The notes: a model not told the origin generated them from the sequence alone. A DNA stretch of 37,201 nt from an uncultured Duncaniella sp. (GCA_910587515.1 CAJULW010000007.1:1-37201); one strand, 5' to 3'; positions 23,528 through 33,004 are shown, counted from the stretch's first letter. Program-made: numbers and translations.

Positions 23528-26500
23528 ATGAAACAACTTTACCGTAGTGTCGGTGTGGCCGTGCTTGCCGCGCTGTGTCAGGCATTGCCTGCCGTCAGTC
23601 AGACTGTCGGAGCCAACGACCCCTCGTGTGTGGTCGAAAAATGGCTTGACACTTCTTCCTCCCCAAAAATTATTGATATAAACTTTTCCGAGACCTCATG
23701 GCCCAATACATGGGGCGACTCAGGTACCGGCATACAATGTCCCGAATATACTTCCGGACGCTATGTTAACGCTATTCTGACCACACCTGCCAACGGTGGG
23801 ACGGACGGAGTGGCTTATCCTGTGCTTTTCCATAATTGCATCTTCGCCACTACCGCCTCCAACGGTGGGACGGCCGCTGCCACGGCCGCTTTCTCGCGCC
23901 AGTTCTACGAAGGGCAGAAAGCTACCAACTATAATGACTGGAAGCAGGCTGGACATACCGTCATGCTCGAAGACAACATCGTCTACGATGCGGGCAAGCC
24001 CGTCAGAGGCGAGGCCGGATTCGTGCAGATGTGCCGCAACGCTTCGACCGACGGTGTGACTTCCCTACACGGTTGGATGGAGATCGATCATATACCATAT
24101 GTTGAACGCATACAGTGGTCCTGGTCCTCTACCTCATGGGGCCGCGGCATCAAGTGTGACATAAAGGTCGGTGACGGCCCGTGGGAACCTCTCGTATGGA
24201 TGGGCTCGGAAAAACAAAAGCAACAGTGGACCGTTTTTGCCGATCAGGGATATTTCATGGAAAACGTCATCGACAAACGAGACGTATCGTTGCGTTGGCG
24301 CGTCTGGGACGGTGACGGAAAGCAGAACGCTGCCGATCAGGTGCAGAAAGCCCCTTTCGACTGGCAGGCTATCGATCCGCTTGCCCAAAAGCAGGCTCCT
24401 CGCGTACACAAAATACGTATCTTCGGTGAGAACATCACCGCTGAACAGGCTGCATACGCCAAGGCCAATCCGGTCGGAGACGTTGGCGAACTTTCGGATC
24501 TCAGCCAGTTCGGTTTCGGTGGTGGCGATCCCGATGTGAAACCAGCGCCCGATGCCGACGCACCTGTCACCCTTCTCTATGTCAATCCCGACGGAAGCGG
24601 TGACCACACCACAATTCAGGCCGCCATCGACGCGGTTCCTTCCGGCTCCCGTGGTATAATCTACATCGCTCCGGGCATATATGATGAAAACCTCTATGCG
24701 GGGACTAAAGACAGTCACGACAAATTCATCTCGCTCATTGGAGCCGATCCCTCGACAACTATCCTCACATCGTCTGTCGACCGTGGAAACGAAAACGGAA
24801 AAAGCTACCTTGACTGTGCCGCTCTCAATGTTTTCACCGAACGTTTCTATGCTGAAAACCTCACCATCCGCAATACATCCGGAAACGTCGGGCAGGCCGA
24901 GGCGCTCTATACGGCCGCTGACGCCCATATCTTCAGAAACTGTGTGCTTTCAGGTTTCCAGGACACATATAAGGCAAATGTCGGAGCACGCGGCTATTTT
25001 ACAGGCTGCACGGTCTACGGAGCCACCGACTTCATCTATGACGGAGGTCTCGAATGGTTCGAGGATTGTCGCATCGTCTGCGTCGAGTCGCCCAACGGTG
25101 GCTATATCACAGCACCGGCCGAAGCCACACTCAATATGACCAAAGCTCTTTATCCTTCGTTGTCGACCACTCCCTTCCACGCAGGACTTTTCTTCCGAGA
25201 CTGTGATGTCACAGCTGAGAAAGGTGTGGCCGACGGTTCTTATTATCTCGGACGCCCGTGGAAAGAAAATTCAGGAGCGATGTTCATCGACTGTCGTCTC
25301 GGCACTCACATCAACACCGCAGGCTGGCGCGACTGGAACGGCAGTGAAAATAGCGCGTCGCTTTTCGAATACAAGAGCGTCGACCCCTCTGGCAAGCTCG
25401 TCGACACATCGCGTCGCGCATCATTCTCGCATCAGGCAACCGACGCTGAGATCGAAGCCTACATGACACCGGAATTCCTATTCTCCAAAGCCTCTCAGGT
25501 ATCTTTCGACTTCGCGTCCATACTTCGTGGAGCTGTCGCTCCCTGCAACTTCACCGTCACCCCATCGTCATTCTCTTGGGAGAGCGATGATATGGCCGCA
25601 GGCTATATCGTTTACCGTTCAGGAGCCATGGTCACCCTCACAGGGGAAAACAGCTATACAATTCCCGAGGGAGACAACGCATCGCTCTATAGTGTCGCAT
25701 CGATATCACGCCACGGAGTTACATCTCCGGCCGTGCGTGTCAGTGAAGCCATCCGTCTTCCAGCCTTCCCTACAGCCGAAGGTTTCGGTAAATACGCTAC
25801 CGGTGGACGCGGTGGCAAGGTCGTGAAAGTCACTTCGCTTAAGGACGACGGTTCTGAAGGCACTCTCCGTTGGGCTTTCGGACAATACCCGGGCGAGCCT
25901 ATCACGATTGTCTTCGCTGTCAGCGGAGATATAGCCCTCTCGACACCGCTCAGCGTCAAACGTTCCGACTGGACACTCGCCGGCCAGACTGCTCCAGGCG
26001 AAGGCATAGTCATCACGCGCAACAAAGTCAACCTCGGAGGATCGCAGAACTTCATAGTCCGCAACGTCCGTTTCCGTATCGGTCAAAAGAACCTTGCGGG
26101 CGACATTCAGGCTGAGAACGCCCTAGGAGCCGAAAACTGTTCTAACTTCATCTTCGACCATTGTTCGTTCGGTTGGTCGGTAGAGGAAAACATGAACACC
26201 GCTGACTCTCATTTCCTGACCGTCCAATACTCCATCATCCATGAAGGTCTCTACCATGCCGGACACTCGAAAGGCGATCGCGGCTATGGCACACAGTGGG
26301 GCGGATCTCCAGCGACATACCATCACAACCTCCTTGCCCACAACAATTCGCGCTCACCGCGTCTCAACGGAGCGCGTGGCGAAGACTATGTCGTATTCCT
26401 GGAATATGTCAACAACGTGAACTACAACTACGGCAAACGCGGTTCATGTTACGGAGGCGAGAACACAGCCCCAATACAATCGTACAACGGCCTCAACTCC

Positions 26501-27433
26501 GCCCACGACTGCAACTTTATGAACAACTACTACAAACCCGGACCATATTCCGACAAAAACGCGGTGTCTTTCGTGTTGGCAAGTCACGCCCGTGACGGTG
26601 CGACATCATGGGCCCCTGCGAAATGGCATCTCAGCGGCAATGTGGCCGAAGGCTTCCCCACAGCCTCCAATGACAACTATACGGCAGTCGAGGTTGAAGT
26701 CTATTCATTGTCAGATATCCGTGCCGACGAACGCATCGTGACAAAGACACCGTGGTACAAACACACTCCAGCCGCTACCGTAGGCAACTACGTCCCCGAA
26801 CACTATATGCTTTATAATTTCGAGAGCGCAGAAGACGCGTTCAATACCGTGGTCGAAAAGGCCGGAACCATCAATCGCGACAAGGTTGAGCGTCGTGTGG
26901 CCGATGATGTCCGCAACGGTAAAACCACGTTTGGCGGAGCGTTTGCGGGGGCTGGTTCCGGTATAATAGACACCGAGAACGACGCTGAGGGCTTCTTCGC
27001 ATACTCCACCGACTACACCGTTCCAGTCGACTCCGACTCCGACGGTATGCCCGACGAATGGGAACGCGCCAACAATCTCGACCCGAACCGTCCCGACAAC
27101 AACTACGTCAATTCCGAAGGCTACACCGCGCTTGAAGTCTATCTCAATTCTCTCATGGGTGAAATTTCGCCCAACGATTTCAAGGAAAGCGGAATCGACG
27201 ATATCGTTGTCCGTACCGAAGTGGCCTATGACAGCTTCACCCATACTCTCACAGTCGCTCCCGAAGCGGTAGGCGCAGTGCTTGAAGTGTTCGCTGTTGA
27301 CGGAAAGCGCCTGCTTGTCACCCGCGTGGCAGCGACCGAGACATCTCTGGCTCATCTTCCTGCCGGAATACTACTCGTGCGGGTTTCTCCGGAAGGTTTG
27401 ATTCCCCCGACTGTTTTGAAAATAAATAGATAA
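23528..27433 (+). CDS. Secreted pectin methylesterase-pectate lyase fusion
   Basis: This 1301-residue secreted protein combines two pectin-degrading enzymes. After a signal peptide (about 1-24) and an unassigned N-terminal domain (26-335), a CE8 pectin methylesterase spans about 347-640. It has QAEAL, Q478-D479 in GFQDT, the nucleophile D501 in GATDFIYDG and R576 in LGRPW. An Fn3-like segment (about 665-735) leads to a PL1 pectate lyase (about 745-1160), with D877-H878 in FDHCS and R942/R945 in SRSPR. A calcium-binding loop DSDSDGMPDEW lies near 1168, and residues 1222-1301 (VFAVDGKRL, LPAGILLVRV) resemble a type IX sorting tail. Removing methyl esters exposes polygalacturonate to the lyase, so the fusion makes biochemical sense. 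No other pectin genes are nearby. Confidence 0.9.
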   Translation: MKQLYRSVGVAVLAALCQALPAVSQTVGANDPSCVVEKWLDTSSSPKIIDINFSETSWPNTWGDSGTGIQCPEYTSGRYVNAILTTPANGGTDGVAYPVLFHNCIFATTASNGGTAAATAAFSRQFYEGQKATNYNDWKQAGHTVMLEDNIVYDAGKPVRGEAGFVQMCRNASTDGVTSLHGWMEIDHIPYVERIQWSWSSTSWGRGIKCDIKVGDGPWEPLVWMGSEKQKQQWTVFADQGYFMENVIDKRDVSLRWRVWDGDGKQNAADQVQKAPFDWQAIDPLAQKQAPRVHKIRIFGENITAEQAAYAKANPVGDVGELSDLSQFGFGGGDPDVKPAPDADAPVTLLYVNPDGSGDHTTIQAAIDAVPSGSRGIIYIAPGIYDENLYAGTKDSHDKFISLIGADPSTTILTSSVDRGNENGKSYLDCAALNVFTERFYAENLTIRNTSGNVGQAEALYTAADAHIFRNCVLSGFQDTYKANVGARGYFTGCTVYGATDFIYDGGLEWFEDCRIVCVESPNGGYITAPAEATLNMTKALYPSLSTTPFHAGLFFRDCDVTAEKGVADGSYYLGRPWKENSGAMFIDCRLGTHINTAGWRDWNGSENSASLFEYKSVDPSGKLVDTSRRASFSHQATDAEIEAYMTPEFLFSKASQVSFDFASILRGAVAPCNFTVTPSSFSWESDDMAAGYIVYRSGAMVTLTGENSYTIPEGDNASLYSVASISRHGVTSPAVRVSEAIRLPAFPTAEGFGKYATGGRGGKVVKVTSLKDDGSEGTLRWAFGQYPGEPITIVFAVSGDIALSTPLSVKRSDWTLAGQTAPGEGIVITRNKVNLGGSQNFIVRNVRFRIGQKNLAGDIQAENALGAENCSNFIFDHCSFGWSVEENMNTADSHFLTVQYSIIHEGLYHAGHSKGDRGYGTQWGGSPATYHHNLLAHNNSRSPRLNGARGEDYVVFLEYVNNVNYNYGKRGSCYGGENTAPIQSYNGLNSAHDCNFMNNYYKPGPYSDKNAVSFVLASHARDGATSWAPAKWHLSGNVAEGFPTASNDNYTAVEVEVYSLSDIRADERIVTKTPWYKHTPAATVGNYVPEHYMLYNFESAEDAFNTVVEKAGTINRDKVERRVADDVRNGKTTFGGAFAGAGSGIIDTENDAEGFFAYSTDYTVPVDSDSDGMPDEWERANNLDPNRPDNNYVNSEGYTALEVYLNSLMGEISPNDFKESGIDDIVVRTEVAYDSFTHTLTVAPEAVGAVLEVFAVDGKRLLVTRVAATETSLAHLPAGILLVRVSPEGLIPPTVLKINR

Positions 27434-27471
27434 GCGATCGTGTCAATAACCAATGATCGTTAATATCACCG

Positions 27472-27505
27472 CAATAGGCTGTATCATACTTGATACAGCC
27501 TATTG
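27472..27505. terminator. Terminator after pectinase gene
   Basis: CAATAGGCTGTATCA (27472-27486) pairs perfectly with 27491-27505 around a 4-base loop, a 15-base-pair stem. A short T-rich stretch follows. Confidence 0.8.
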
Positions 27506-27581
27506 TTTATCCATATATATTGAAAATTCAAACAGTTGTACATTTGTACGACCCACCCGGTCGTGTTACGATAAAATTTCT

Positions 27582-27590
27582 TAACTTTGC
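27582..27590 (+). promoter_or_regulatory. -7 box for purC
   Basis: TAACTTTGC is a perfect -7 match, 28 bases ahead of the purC ATG at 27619. The -33 region has no clear TTTG. The box lies inside the upstream extension of the purC frame, so the longer open frame is not the real start. Confidence 0.6.
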
Positions 27591-27618
27591 AGAAAACAAC
27601 CAAAGCAAAAATCAGATT

Positions 27619-28572
27619 ATGGCAACAACATTGGTCAACACCGATTTCAACTTTCCCGGCCAGACAGCCGTCTATCACGGCAAAGTGCGCGATGTCTACT
27701 CAATAGGCGACGATCTGCTCGTCATGGTGGCAACCGACCGCATCTCGGCCTTTGATGTGATCCTACCGAAAGGGATCCCTTACAAGGGACAGGCCCTCAA
27801 CCAGATCGCTGCAAGTTTCCTCGATGCCACGGCTGACATAGTTCCTAACTGGAAACTCGCTGTCCCCGATCCGATGGTCACTGTCGGCTACCGTTGCGAA
27901 GGGCTGCGTCTTGAAATGATCATAAGAGGCTATCTCGCGGGAAGCGCATGGCGCGACTACAAAAACGGGATGCGCGAAATCTGTGGTGTCCGTCTTCCTG
28001 AAGGCATGGTTGAGAACCAGCGTTTCCCTGAGCCGATCATCACTCCCACAACCAAGGCCGACGCAGGTCACGACGAAAATATCTCGCGCGAGGAAGCCAT
28101 AGCGCAGGGCATAGTCACAGCCGAACAGTTTGACACGATGGCTGCCTACACCCGCGCGCTCTTTAAACGCGGCTCGGAGATGGCTGCTGAAAAAGGCCTC
28201 ATACTCGTCGACACCAAATACGAGTTTGGTCTCCGTGAAGGCAAAGTAATACTCATCGATGAAATACACACTCCCGACTCATCGCGCTATTTCTATGCCG
28301 ACGGCTACGAAGAGCGTCTCGCGGCCGGTGAACCGCAGCGTCAGCTCTCGAAAGAATTCGTGCGCGAATGGCTTATGGCTCATGGGTTCATGGGCAAGGC
28401 CGGACAGCAGGTGCCCGAAATGACCGACGCTTTCTGCGATGAAGTTTCAGAGCGCTACATCGAACTTTACGAACACATCACCGGATCGAAGTTTGTCAAA
28501 GCACCCGAAGCCGATCTCTACGACCGCATAGCCCGTAACGTGCTCGATTGTCTCGACAAACTGAACGCATAG
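27619..28572 (+). CDS. purC: SAICAR synthase
   Basis: This 317-residue protein is phosphoribosylaminoimidazole-succinocarboxamide synthase, joining CAIR and aspartate in purine synthesis with ATP. Visible motifs include GKVRDVYSIGDDLLVMVATDRISAFD near the N-terminus, in two ordered parts, then the IIRGYLAGSAW segment, and LILVDTKYEFG with IDEIHTPDSSRYF toward the C-terminus. Length matches the longer bacterial type. The ATG at 27619 is chosen over an earlier in-frame start because a promoter box lies between. It is flanked upstream by a terminator and downstream by menG 86 bases away. Confidence 0.97.
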   Translation: MATTLVNTDFNFPGQTAVYHGKVRDVYSIGDDLLVMVATDRISAFDVILPKGIPYKGQALNQIAASFLDATADIVPNWKLAVPDPMVTVGYRCEGLRLEMIIRGYLAGSAWRDYKNGMREICGVRLPEGMVENQRFPEPIITPTTKADAGHDENISREEAIAQGIVTAEQFDTMAAYTRALFKRGSEMAAEKGLILVDTKYEFGLREGKVILIDEIHTPDSSRYFYADGYEERLAAGEPQRQLSKEFVREWLMAHGFMGKAGQQVPEMTDAFCDEVSERYIELYEHITGSKFVKAPEADLYDRIARNVLDCLDKLNA

Positions 28573-28658
28573 TGTCGTATAAAAAACTTTCAATTCCGAT
28601 ATTTGTACATATAGTCGTGTTTATATTGTCATAACTATAAATACGCCAGTTTAGAAAA

Positions 28659-29399
28659 ATGCAAGTAGAGCAGATCAACCCCTACACCTCCGACACCCGT
28701 CAGAAAACCGATCAGGTGCGCGAGATGTTCGACTCAATAGCCCCCGCCTACGATTTCATGAACCGTGCTATGACTTTCGGAATAGATCGGCTTTGGCGTC
28801 GCAGAGCTGTCGGTCTGCTCGCTGACGTTCCGCATGGAGATATTCTTGACATCGCCACCGGCACTGGTGACCTTGCTATCCTCATGGCGCGTAGCTTCCC
28901 GCAAAGCCGTGTCACGGGGATAGATCTGTCGGAAGGGATGGTCGGGATAGGACGTAAAAAGATAAATGATTGCGGTCTTGACGGACGCGTCACGCTCGGA
29001 ATAGCCGACTGTCTCGCGATGCCGTATCCCGACGCATCGTTCGATTGTATCACCTGTGCCTACGGAGTCCGCAACTTTCAGGACCTCCTTGCCGGTTACA
29101 GAGAAATGCTGCGGGTGTTGCGCCCTGGCGGACGTATTGTCATTCTGGAGCTTTCAACACCGTCTTCCGCAATCGTGCGACCTCTGTATGAGTTTTACAC
29201 CCGGGCCATCATTCCGTTTGCTGGGCGCATGGTATCCAAAGACACCCGCGCCTACAGCTATCTGCCGGAGTCTATAGCCGCTGTCCCGCAGTGCGGTGAA
29301 ATGTGTGGCTTGATGATAGAGGCCGGTTTTGCGGAAGCCAGTTTCATCTCTCTCACTTTCGGGACCTGCACCATATATATCGCTGATAAACCACGATAA
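28659..29399 (+). CDS. ubiE: Demethylmenaquinone methyltransferase
   Basis: This 246-residue protein is the UbiE/MenG methyltransferase, which methylates demethylmenaquinone in the last step of menaquinone synthesis; Bacteroidales use menaquinone, so MenG is the expected role. SAM-binding motif I reads DIATGTGDLAI, with the acidic GIDLSEGM strand after it. The signatures YDFMNRAMTFGIDRLWRR and YGVRNFQD and the C-terminal FTSLTFGT-like end (here SLTFGTCTIYIADK) are family-typical. Length is normal. It follows purC on the same strand and may be cotranscribed. Confidence 0.95.
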   Translation: MQVEQINPYTSDTRQKTDQVREMFDSIAPAYDFMNRAMTFGIDRLWRRRAVGLLADVPHGDILDIATGTGDLAILMARSFPQSRVTGIDLSEGMVGIGRKKINDCGLDGRVTLGIADCLAMPYPDASFDCITCAYGVRNFQDLLAGYREMLRVLRPGGRIVILELSTPSSAIVRPLYEFYTRAIIPFAGRMVSKDTRAYSYLPESIAAVPQCGEMCGLMIEAGFAEASFISLTFGTCTIYIADKPR

Positions 29400-29488
29400 G
29401 ACGGATATTTGTTTAAACGGACTATAAAAATATATACGGACAGCCCCGTTAAATAAAAAATTCACTCCTAAATTTAAAAACATCGAAA

Positions 29489-29818
29489 ATGTCGACCAAC
29501 CAAAACGAAATAAAGATCGAGCTTACCCCAGAGGTGGCAAAAGGCATCTATTCCAATCTCGCTGTGATCTCACATGGCTCCAATGAATTCTTCATCGACT
29601 TTATCACCATGGCTCCCAATATGCCCCAGGCCAAAGTACAGTCGCGCATAGTAATGACACCCGAGAACGCCAAAAATCTCCTTGGCGCCTTGATGGAAAA
29701 CGTAAAAAAATATGAAGCTACCTTTGGAGAGATCCGTCCCAAACGTCCGGTAGGCGGAACTAACGGCAATGGCGGTGGAGAGATACCCAACCCGTTCATA
29801 ATGGGTGGAAAAGCATAA
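29489..29818 (+). CDS. DUF3467 family protein
   Basis: This 109-residue protein matches DUF3467, a small conserved family of unknown function widespread in Bacteroidetes. The core is GIYSNLAVISHGSNEFFIDF followed by SRIVMTPENAKNLLGAL, and the C-terminus is a Gly/Asn-rich tail. There is no signal peptide or membrane segment, so it is probably cytoplasmic. It ends 10 bases before cysS and is likely cotranscribed with it. No function is proposed. Confidence 0.9.
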   Translation: MSTNQNEIKIELTPEVAKGIYSNLAVISHGSNEFFIDFITMAPNMPQAKVQSRIVMTPENAKNLLGALMENVKKYEATFGEIRPKRPVGGTNGNGGGEIPNPFIMGGKA

Positions 29819-29828
29819 ATCATTGACG

Positions 29829-31307
29829 ATGATCTCCAATAACTTTACCATATACAACACACTTTCCCGCACCAAGCAGCTTTTCAGGCCGCTCCACGAC
29901 GGGAGGGTCGGTATGTACGTTTGCGGGCCGACTGTCTATGGCGACGGACATCTCGGGCACGCCCGTCCGGCCATCACATTCGACGTCCTTTTCCGTTATC
30001 TTCGCCACCTTGGCTACAAGGTGCGCTACGTCCGAAACATCACCGATGTCGGGCATCTCGAACATGACGCTGACGACGGTGAAGACAAGATCGCCAAAAA
30101 AGCGCGTCTCGAACAGCTCGAACCTATGGAGATAGTGCAGCATTATCTTACGCGTTACCATAAGGCTATGGATGCGCTAAACGTGCTTCCTCCCTCGATC
30201 GAACCTCACGCGTCCGGCCATATAATCGAGCAGATCGAATATATCAAAAAAATCCTTGAAAGCGGTTACGCATACATTTCCGACGGATCGGTATACTTCG
30301 ATGTACCTAAATTCAACCACGACCATCCCTACGGCAAGCTGTCCGGGCGCAACGTTGACGAACTCCTGTCAAACACCCGTATGCTTGACGGACAGGAACA
30401 GAAGCGTCATCCGGCCGACTTCGCATTATGGAAAAAAGCCTCTCCCGAGCATATAATGCACTGGCCCTCGCCTTGGAGCGAAGGTTTCCCCGGATGGCAT
30501 CTCGAATGCTCGACAATGGGCGAGAAATACCTTGGTGAAAGCTTCGACATACATGGTGGCGGAATGGATTTGATGTTCCCCCACCACGAATGCGAGATCG
30601 CACAGTCCGTCGCACACAACGGGCATGACACCGTGCGCTATTGGATGCACAACAACATGATCACCATCAACGGGAAGAAGATGGGCAAGTCGCTCGGCAA
30701 CTTTATAACGCTCGACGAGTTTTTCAACGGCTCCCATCCGCTCCTTGAGCAGCCCTATTCACCGATGACCATCCGCTTCTTTATCCTTCAGGCTCATTAC
30801 CGTGGCACTGTCGATTTTTCAAACGAAGCCCTCAAAGCCTCCGAGAAGGCACTTGGCCGTATGCTTGAAGGCTATAAACGCTTGCAGGAGCTTAATCCGT
30901 CGGCTTCCTCGACAATCGATGTCAGTGACATACGCCGGAAGTGTTACGAAGCCATGGATGACGATATGAACACCCCCATGGTAATAGCCAATCTTTTCGA
31001 CGCGCTCCGTCTGGTCAATCAGGTCAAGGACGGCCATGCGACTGCGACTCAGTCCGATATAGACGAACTCAAAACGGTTTTCGATACTTTCCTTGTCGAT
31101 ATCCTCGGTGTGCGCACAGAGATGGCCGGTGATTCCGCCGAAGTTCTCAAACCGTTCGAAGGAGCCGTGGATCTTTTGCTCGACCTACGCGCAAAGGCGA
31201 AAGCCTCCAAGGACTGGGCGACTTCCGACCTTATCCGTGACCGCCTCGCCTCGCTTGGCTTCGCTGTCAAGGACACTAAAGACGGGGTCGAATGGACAAT
31301 TAACTGA
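29829..31307 (+). CDS. cysS: Cysteinyl-tRNA synthetase
   Basis: This 492-residue protein charges tRNA-Cys with cysteine. It is a class I synthetase with the HIGH-type motif in GHLGHARP, the KMSKS loop as KKMGKSLGN, and the zinc ligands in MYVCGPTVY, HLECSTM and HHECE. The KMSKS loop reads KMGKS, a tolerated variant. Length is normal. The frame opens at a GTG at 29805 overlapping the DUF3467 gene, but the ATG at 29829 gives the usual N-terminus (MISNNFTIYNTL). It closes a short run and is followed by a terminator. Confidence 0.97.
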   Translation: MISNNFTIYNTLSRTKQLFRPLHDGRVGMYVCGPTVYGDGHLGHARPAITFDVLFRYLRHLGYKVRYVRNITDVGHLEHDADDGEDKIAKKARLEQLEPMEIVQHYLTRYHKAMDALNVLPPSIEPHASGHIIEQIEYIKKILESGYAYISDGSVYFDVPKFNHDHPYGKLSGRNVDELLSNTRMLDGQEQKRHPADFALWKKASPEHIMHWPSPWSEGFPGWHLECSTMGEKYLGESFDIHGGGMDLMFPHHECEIAQSVAHNGHDTVRYWMHNNMITINGKKMGKSLGNFITLDEFFNGSHPLLEQPYSPMTIRFFILQAHYRGTVDFSNEALKASEKALGRMLEGYKRLQELNPSASSTIDVSDIRRKCYEAMDDDMNTPMVIANLFDALRLVNQVKDGHATATQSDIDELKTVFDTFLVDILGVRTEMAGDSAEVLKPFEGAVDLLLDLRAKAKASKDWATSDLIRDRLASLGFAVKDTKDGVEWTIN

Positions 31308-31358
31308 ATTATATATTAATGGCTTAATTCATTATATAACCAATACATTACAGGAAGG

Positions 31359-31393
31359 CCCGAGAGGACGAGATCGTGAAGTCTCCTCTCGGG
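31359..31393 (+). terminator. Terminator after cysS
   Basis: CCCGAGAGGA (31359-31368) pairs with TCCTCTCGGG (31384-31393) around a 15-base loop, followed by TCTTTGTC. The T run is weak, but the stem is GC-rich. Confidence 0.65.
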
Positions 31394-31462
31394 TCTTTGT
31401 CTGTAAAGGGATATGTTTCGATTGAACAAAAGGGTATTTGATAACACCCTTTAAAAGTTAAA

Positions 31463-31491
31463 CGAGAAGATGATATCACATCGTCTTCTCG
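31463..31491. other. Second hairpin in cysS-recA gap
   Basis: CGAGAAGATGAT (31463-31474) pairs with ATCGTCTTCTCG (31480-31491), with a single G-T wobble. The 466-base gap between cysS and recA holds this hairpin, the terminator before it and the recA promoter; no gene is seen in it. Confidence 0.5.
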
Positions 31492-31702
31492 CTTAGATAA
31501 TAAACCAATCATTATCACATTTCTTGCAATGGAAAAAGTAATTTTGCTATGTACCTATAAAACGCGCAGCCTTAAGGATGGTTCACGATAAAATAAAAAA
31601 ATGTTTATTTATTTCAAAAAATTTTGCCAACATCCCGATAAATAGCTAATTTAGCAATCCAAAAAATCAGATGTCAAAGTTGGTTTTTAACATCAATTTG
31701 TG

Positions 31703-31744
31703 GGTGGGTGCGATATTGTTGCCCACCATATGCGCTAACTTTGC
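31703..31744 (+). promoter_or_regulatory. recA promoter with inverted repeat
   Basis: TAACTTTGC at 31736-31744 is a perfect -7 box, 29 bases before the recA ATG. Just upstream GGTGGG (31703-31708) and CCCACC (31722-31727) form a 6-base inverted repeat across the -33 region. A repressor such as LexA could bind there, but the Bacteroidales site is not something I can confirm from sequence. Confidence 0.5.
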
Positions 31745-31773
31745 GTTATAAAACAAATAAAATAAAAATAGTT

Positions 31774-32985
31774 ATGGCTAAAAAAGTTACGAACATAAAA
31801 ATTTCCAAGGACAAGGAAACAGATCCCAAGAAAGCCAAACTGAGCGCGCTCGCTTCGGCTCTTGGAAATATAGAGAAAAACTTTGGCCGCGGTGCGATCA
31901 TGAAACTCGGTGACGAAAACATCGAGGATGTCGAAGTGATACCCACAGGTTCAATCGGTCTTAACTACGCCCTCGGAGTCGGAGGTTATCCCCGTGGTCG
32001 AATCATCGAGATTTTCGGTCCGGAATCTTCAGGTAAGACCACTCTCGCCATCCATGCGATCGCTGAGGCCCAGAAAGCCGGAGGTATAGCGGCCATCATT
32101 GACGCTGAGCACGCCTTCGACCGTTTCTATGCCGAAAAACTCGGTGTCGACGTCAATAATCTCCTTATGTCGCAGCCCGATAATGGAGAGCAGGCTCTCG
32201 AGATAGCCGAACAACTCATACGCTCATCAGCGATTGACCTGCTCGTGATCGACTCTGTGGCGGCCCTGACCCCGAAGAGCGAGATCGACGGAGACATGGG
32301 CGACAAGAATGTCGGTGTCCAGGCGCGTCTTATGTCGCAGGCCATGCGCAAACTCACCGGAGCTATATCGCGTACGAACACGACCTGTATATTCATCAAC
32401 CAGTTGCGCGAGAAAATCGGTGTGATGTTCGGCCCGTCCGAAACCACCACAGGCGGAAACGCGCTCAAATTCTACGCCTCGGTCCGTATAGACATTCGTC
32501 CGAGCACATCCATAAAGGACGGTGACGACATCCTCGGTAAGCTGACCAAAGTAAAGGTAGTGAAAAACAAGGTCGCGCCTCCCTTCAAGCGTGCCGAATT
32601 CGACATAATGTTCGGAGAAGGCATCTCGCGCAGCGGTGAGATCATTGACCTCGGAGTGGAGCTTGACATAATCAAGAAAAGCGGTTCATGGTTTTCTTAC
32701 AACGACTCCAAACTCGCTCAGGGACGTGACTCCGCCAAGCGTGTCATACAGGACAATCCCGAACTCGCTGAGGAACTCGAAGGCCTTATAATGGATGCCC
32801 TCAAGGAGCGAGGCGGATTGGCTTCGAATAAGAAAAAATCGTCGAAAAAAGACAATGCTTCAGGCAAAGACACCGCTGCCGACACCGACGAACCGACCGA
32901 TGACGATATCAACGCTCTCGGTGATGACGCAGACTTCGACGACGCGGATCTCCCCGACGATTTCTCCATCGAGGAAGACATCTGA
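31774..32985 (+). CDS. recA: RecA recombinase with long acidic tail
   Basis: This 403-residue protein is RecA, the strand-exchange ATPase of homologous recombination and SOS induction. The Walker A motif GPESSGKTT is at residues 82-90, Walker B is in LLVIDSVAAL, and the DNA-binding and nucleotide loops NQLREKIGVMFG and TTTGGNALKFYASVR are intact. The core ends near residue 347. It is followed by a Lys-rich stretch and then a strongly acidic tail: 19 of the last 44 residues are Asp or Glu. Acidic tails are known to restrain RecA DNA binding, but this one is longer than the roughly 350-residue standard. The ATG at 31774 starts the homologous region. An 18-base-pair terminator follows. Confidence 0.97.
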   Translation: MAKKVTNIKISKDKETDPKKAKLSALASALGNIEKNFGRGAIMKLGDENIEDVEVIPTGSIGLNYALGVGGYPRGRIIEIFGPESSGKTTLAIHAIAEAQKAGGIAAIIDAEHAFDRFYAEKLGVDVNNLLMSQPDNGEQALEIAEQLIRSSAIDLLVIDSVAALTPKSEIDGDMGDKNVGVQARLMSQAMRKLTGAISRTNTTCIFINQLREKIGVMFGPSETTTGGNALKFYASVRIDIRPSTSIKDGDDILGKLTKVKVVKNKVAPPFKRAEFDIMFGEGISRSGEIIDLGVELDIIKKSGSWFSYNDSKLAQGRDSAKRVIQDNPELAEELEGLIMDALKERGGLASNKKKSSKKDNASGKDTAADTDEPTDDDINALGDDADFDDADLPDDFSIEEDI

Positions 32986-33004
32986 AAAAATTTTTAATAT
33001 TCAA

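Noticed and set aside
24134..24928. 264-residue antisense frame inside the pectinase gene
   Set aside because: The sense strand encodes intact, well-ordered enzyme domains; the antisense frame is a by-product of codon bias with no recognisable domain.
26711..27355. 214-residue antisense frame inside the pectinase gene
   Set aside because: It mirrors the calcium loop and sorting-tail coding region and has no family features.
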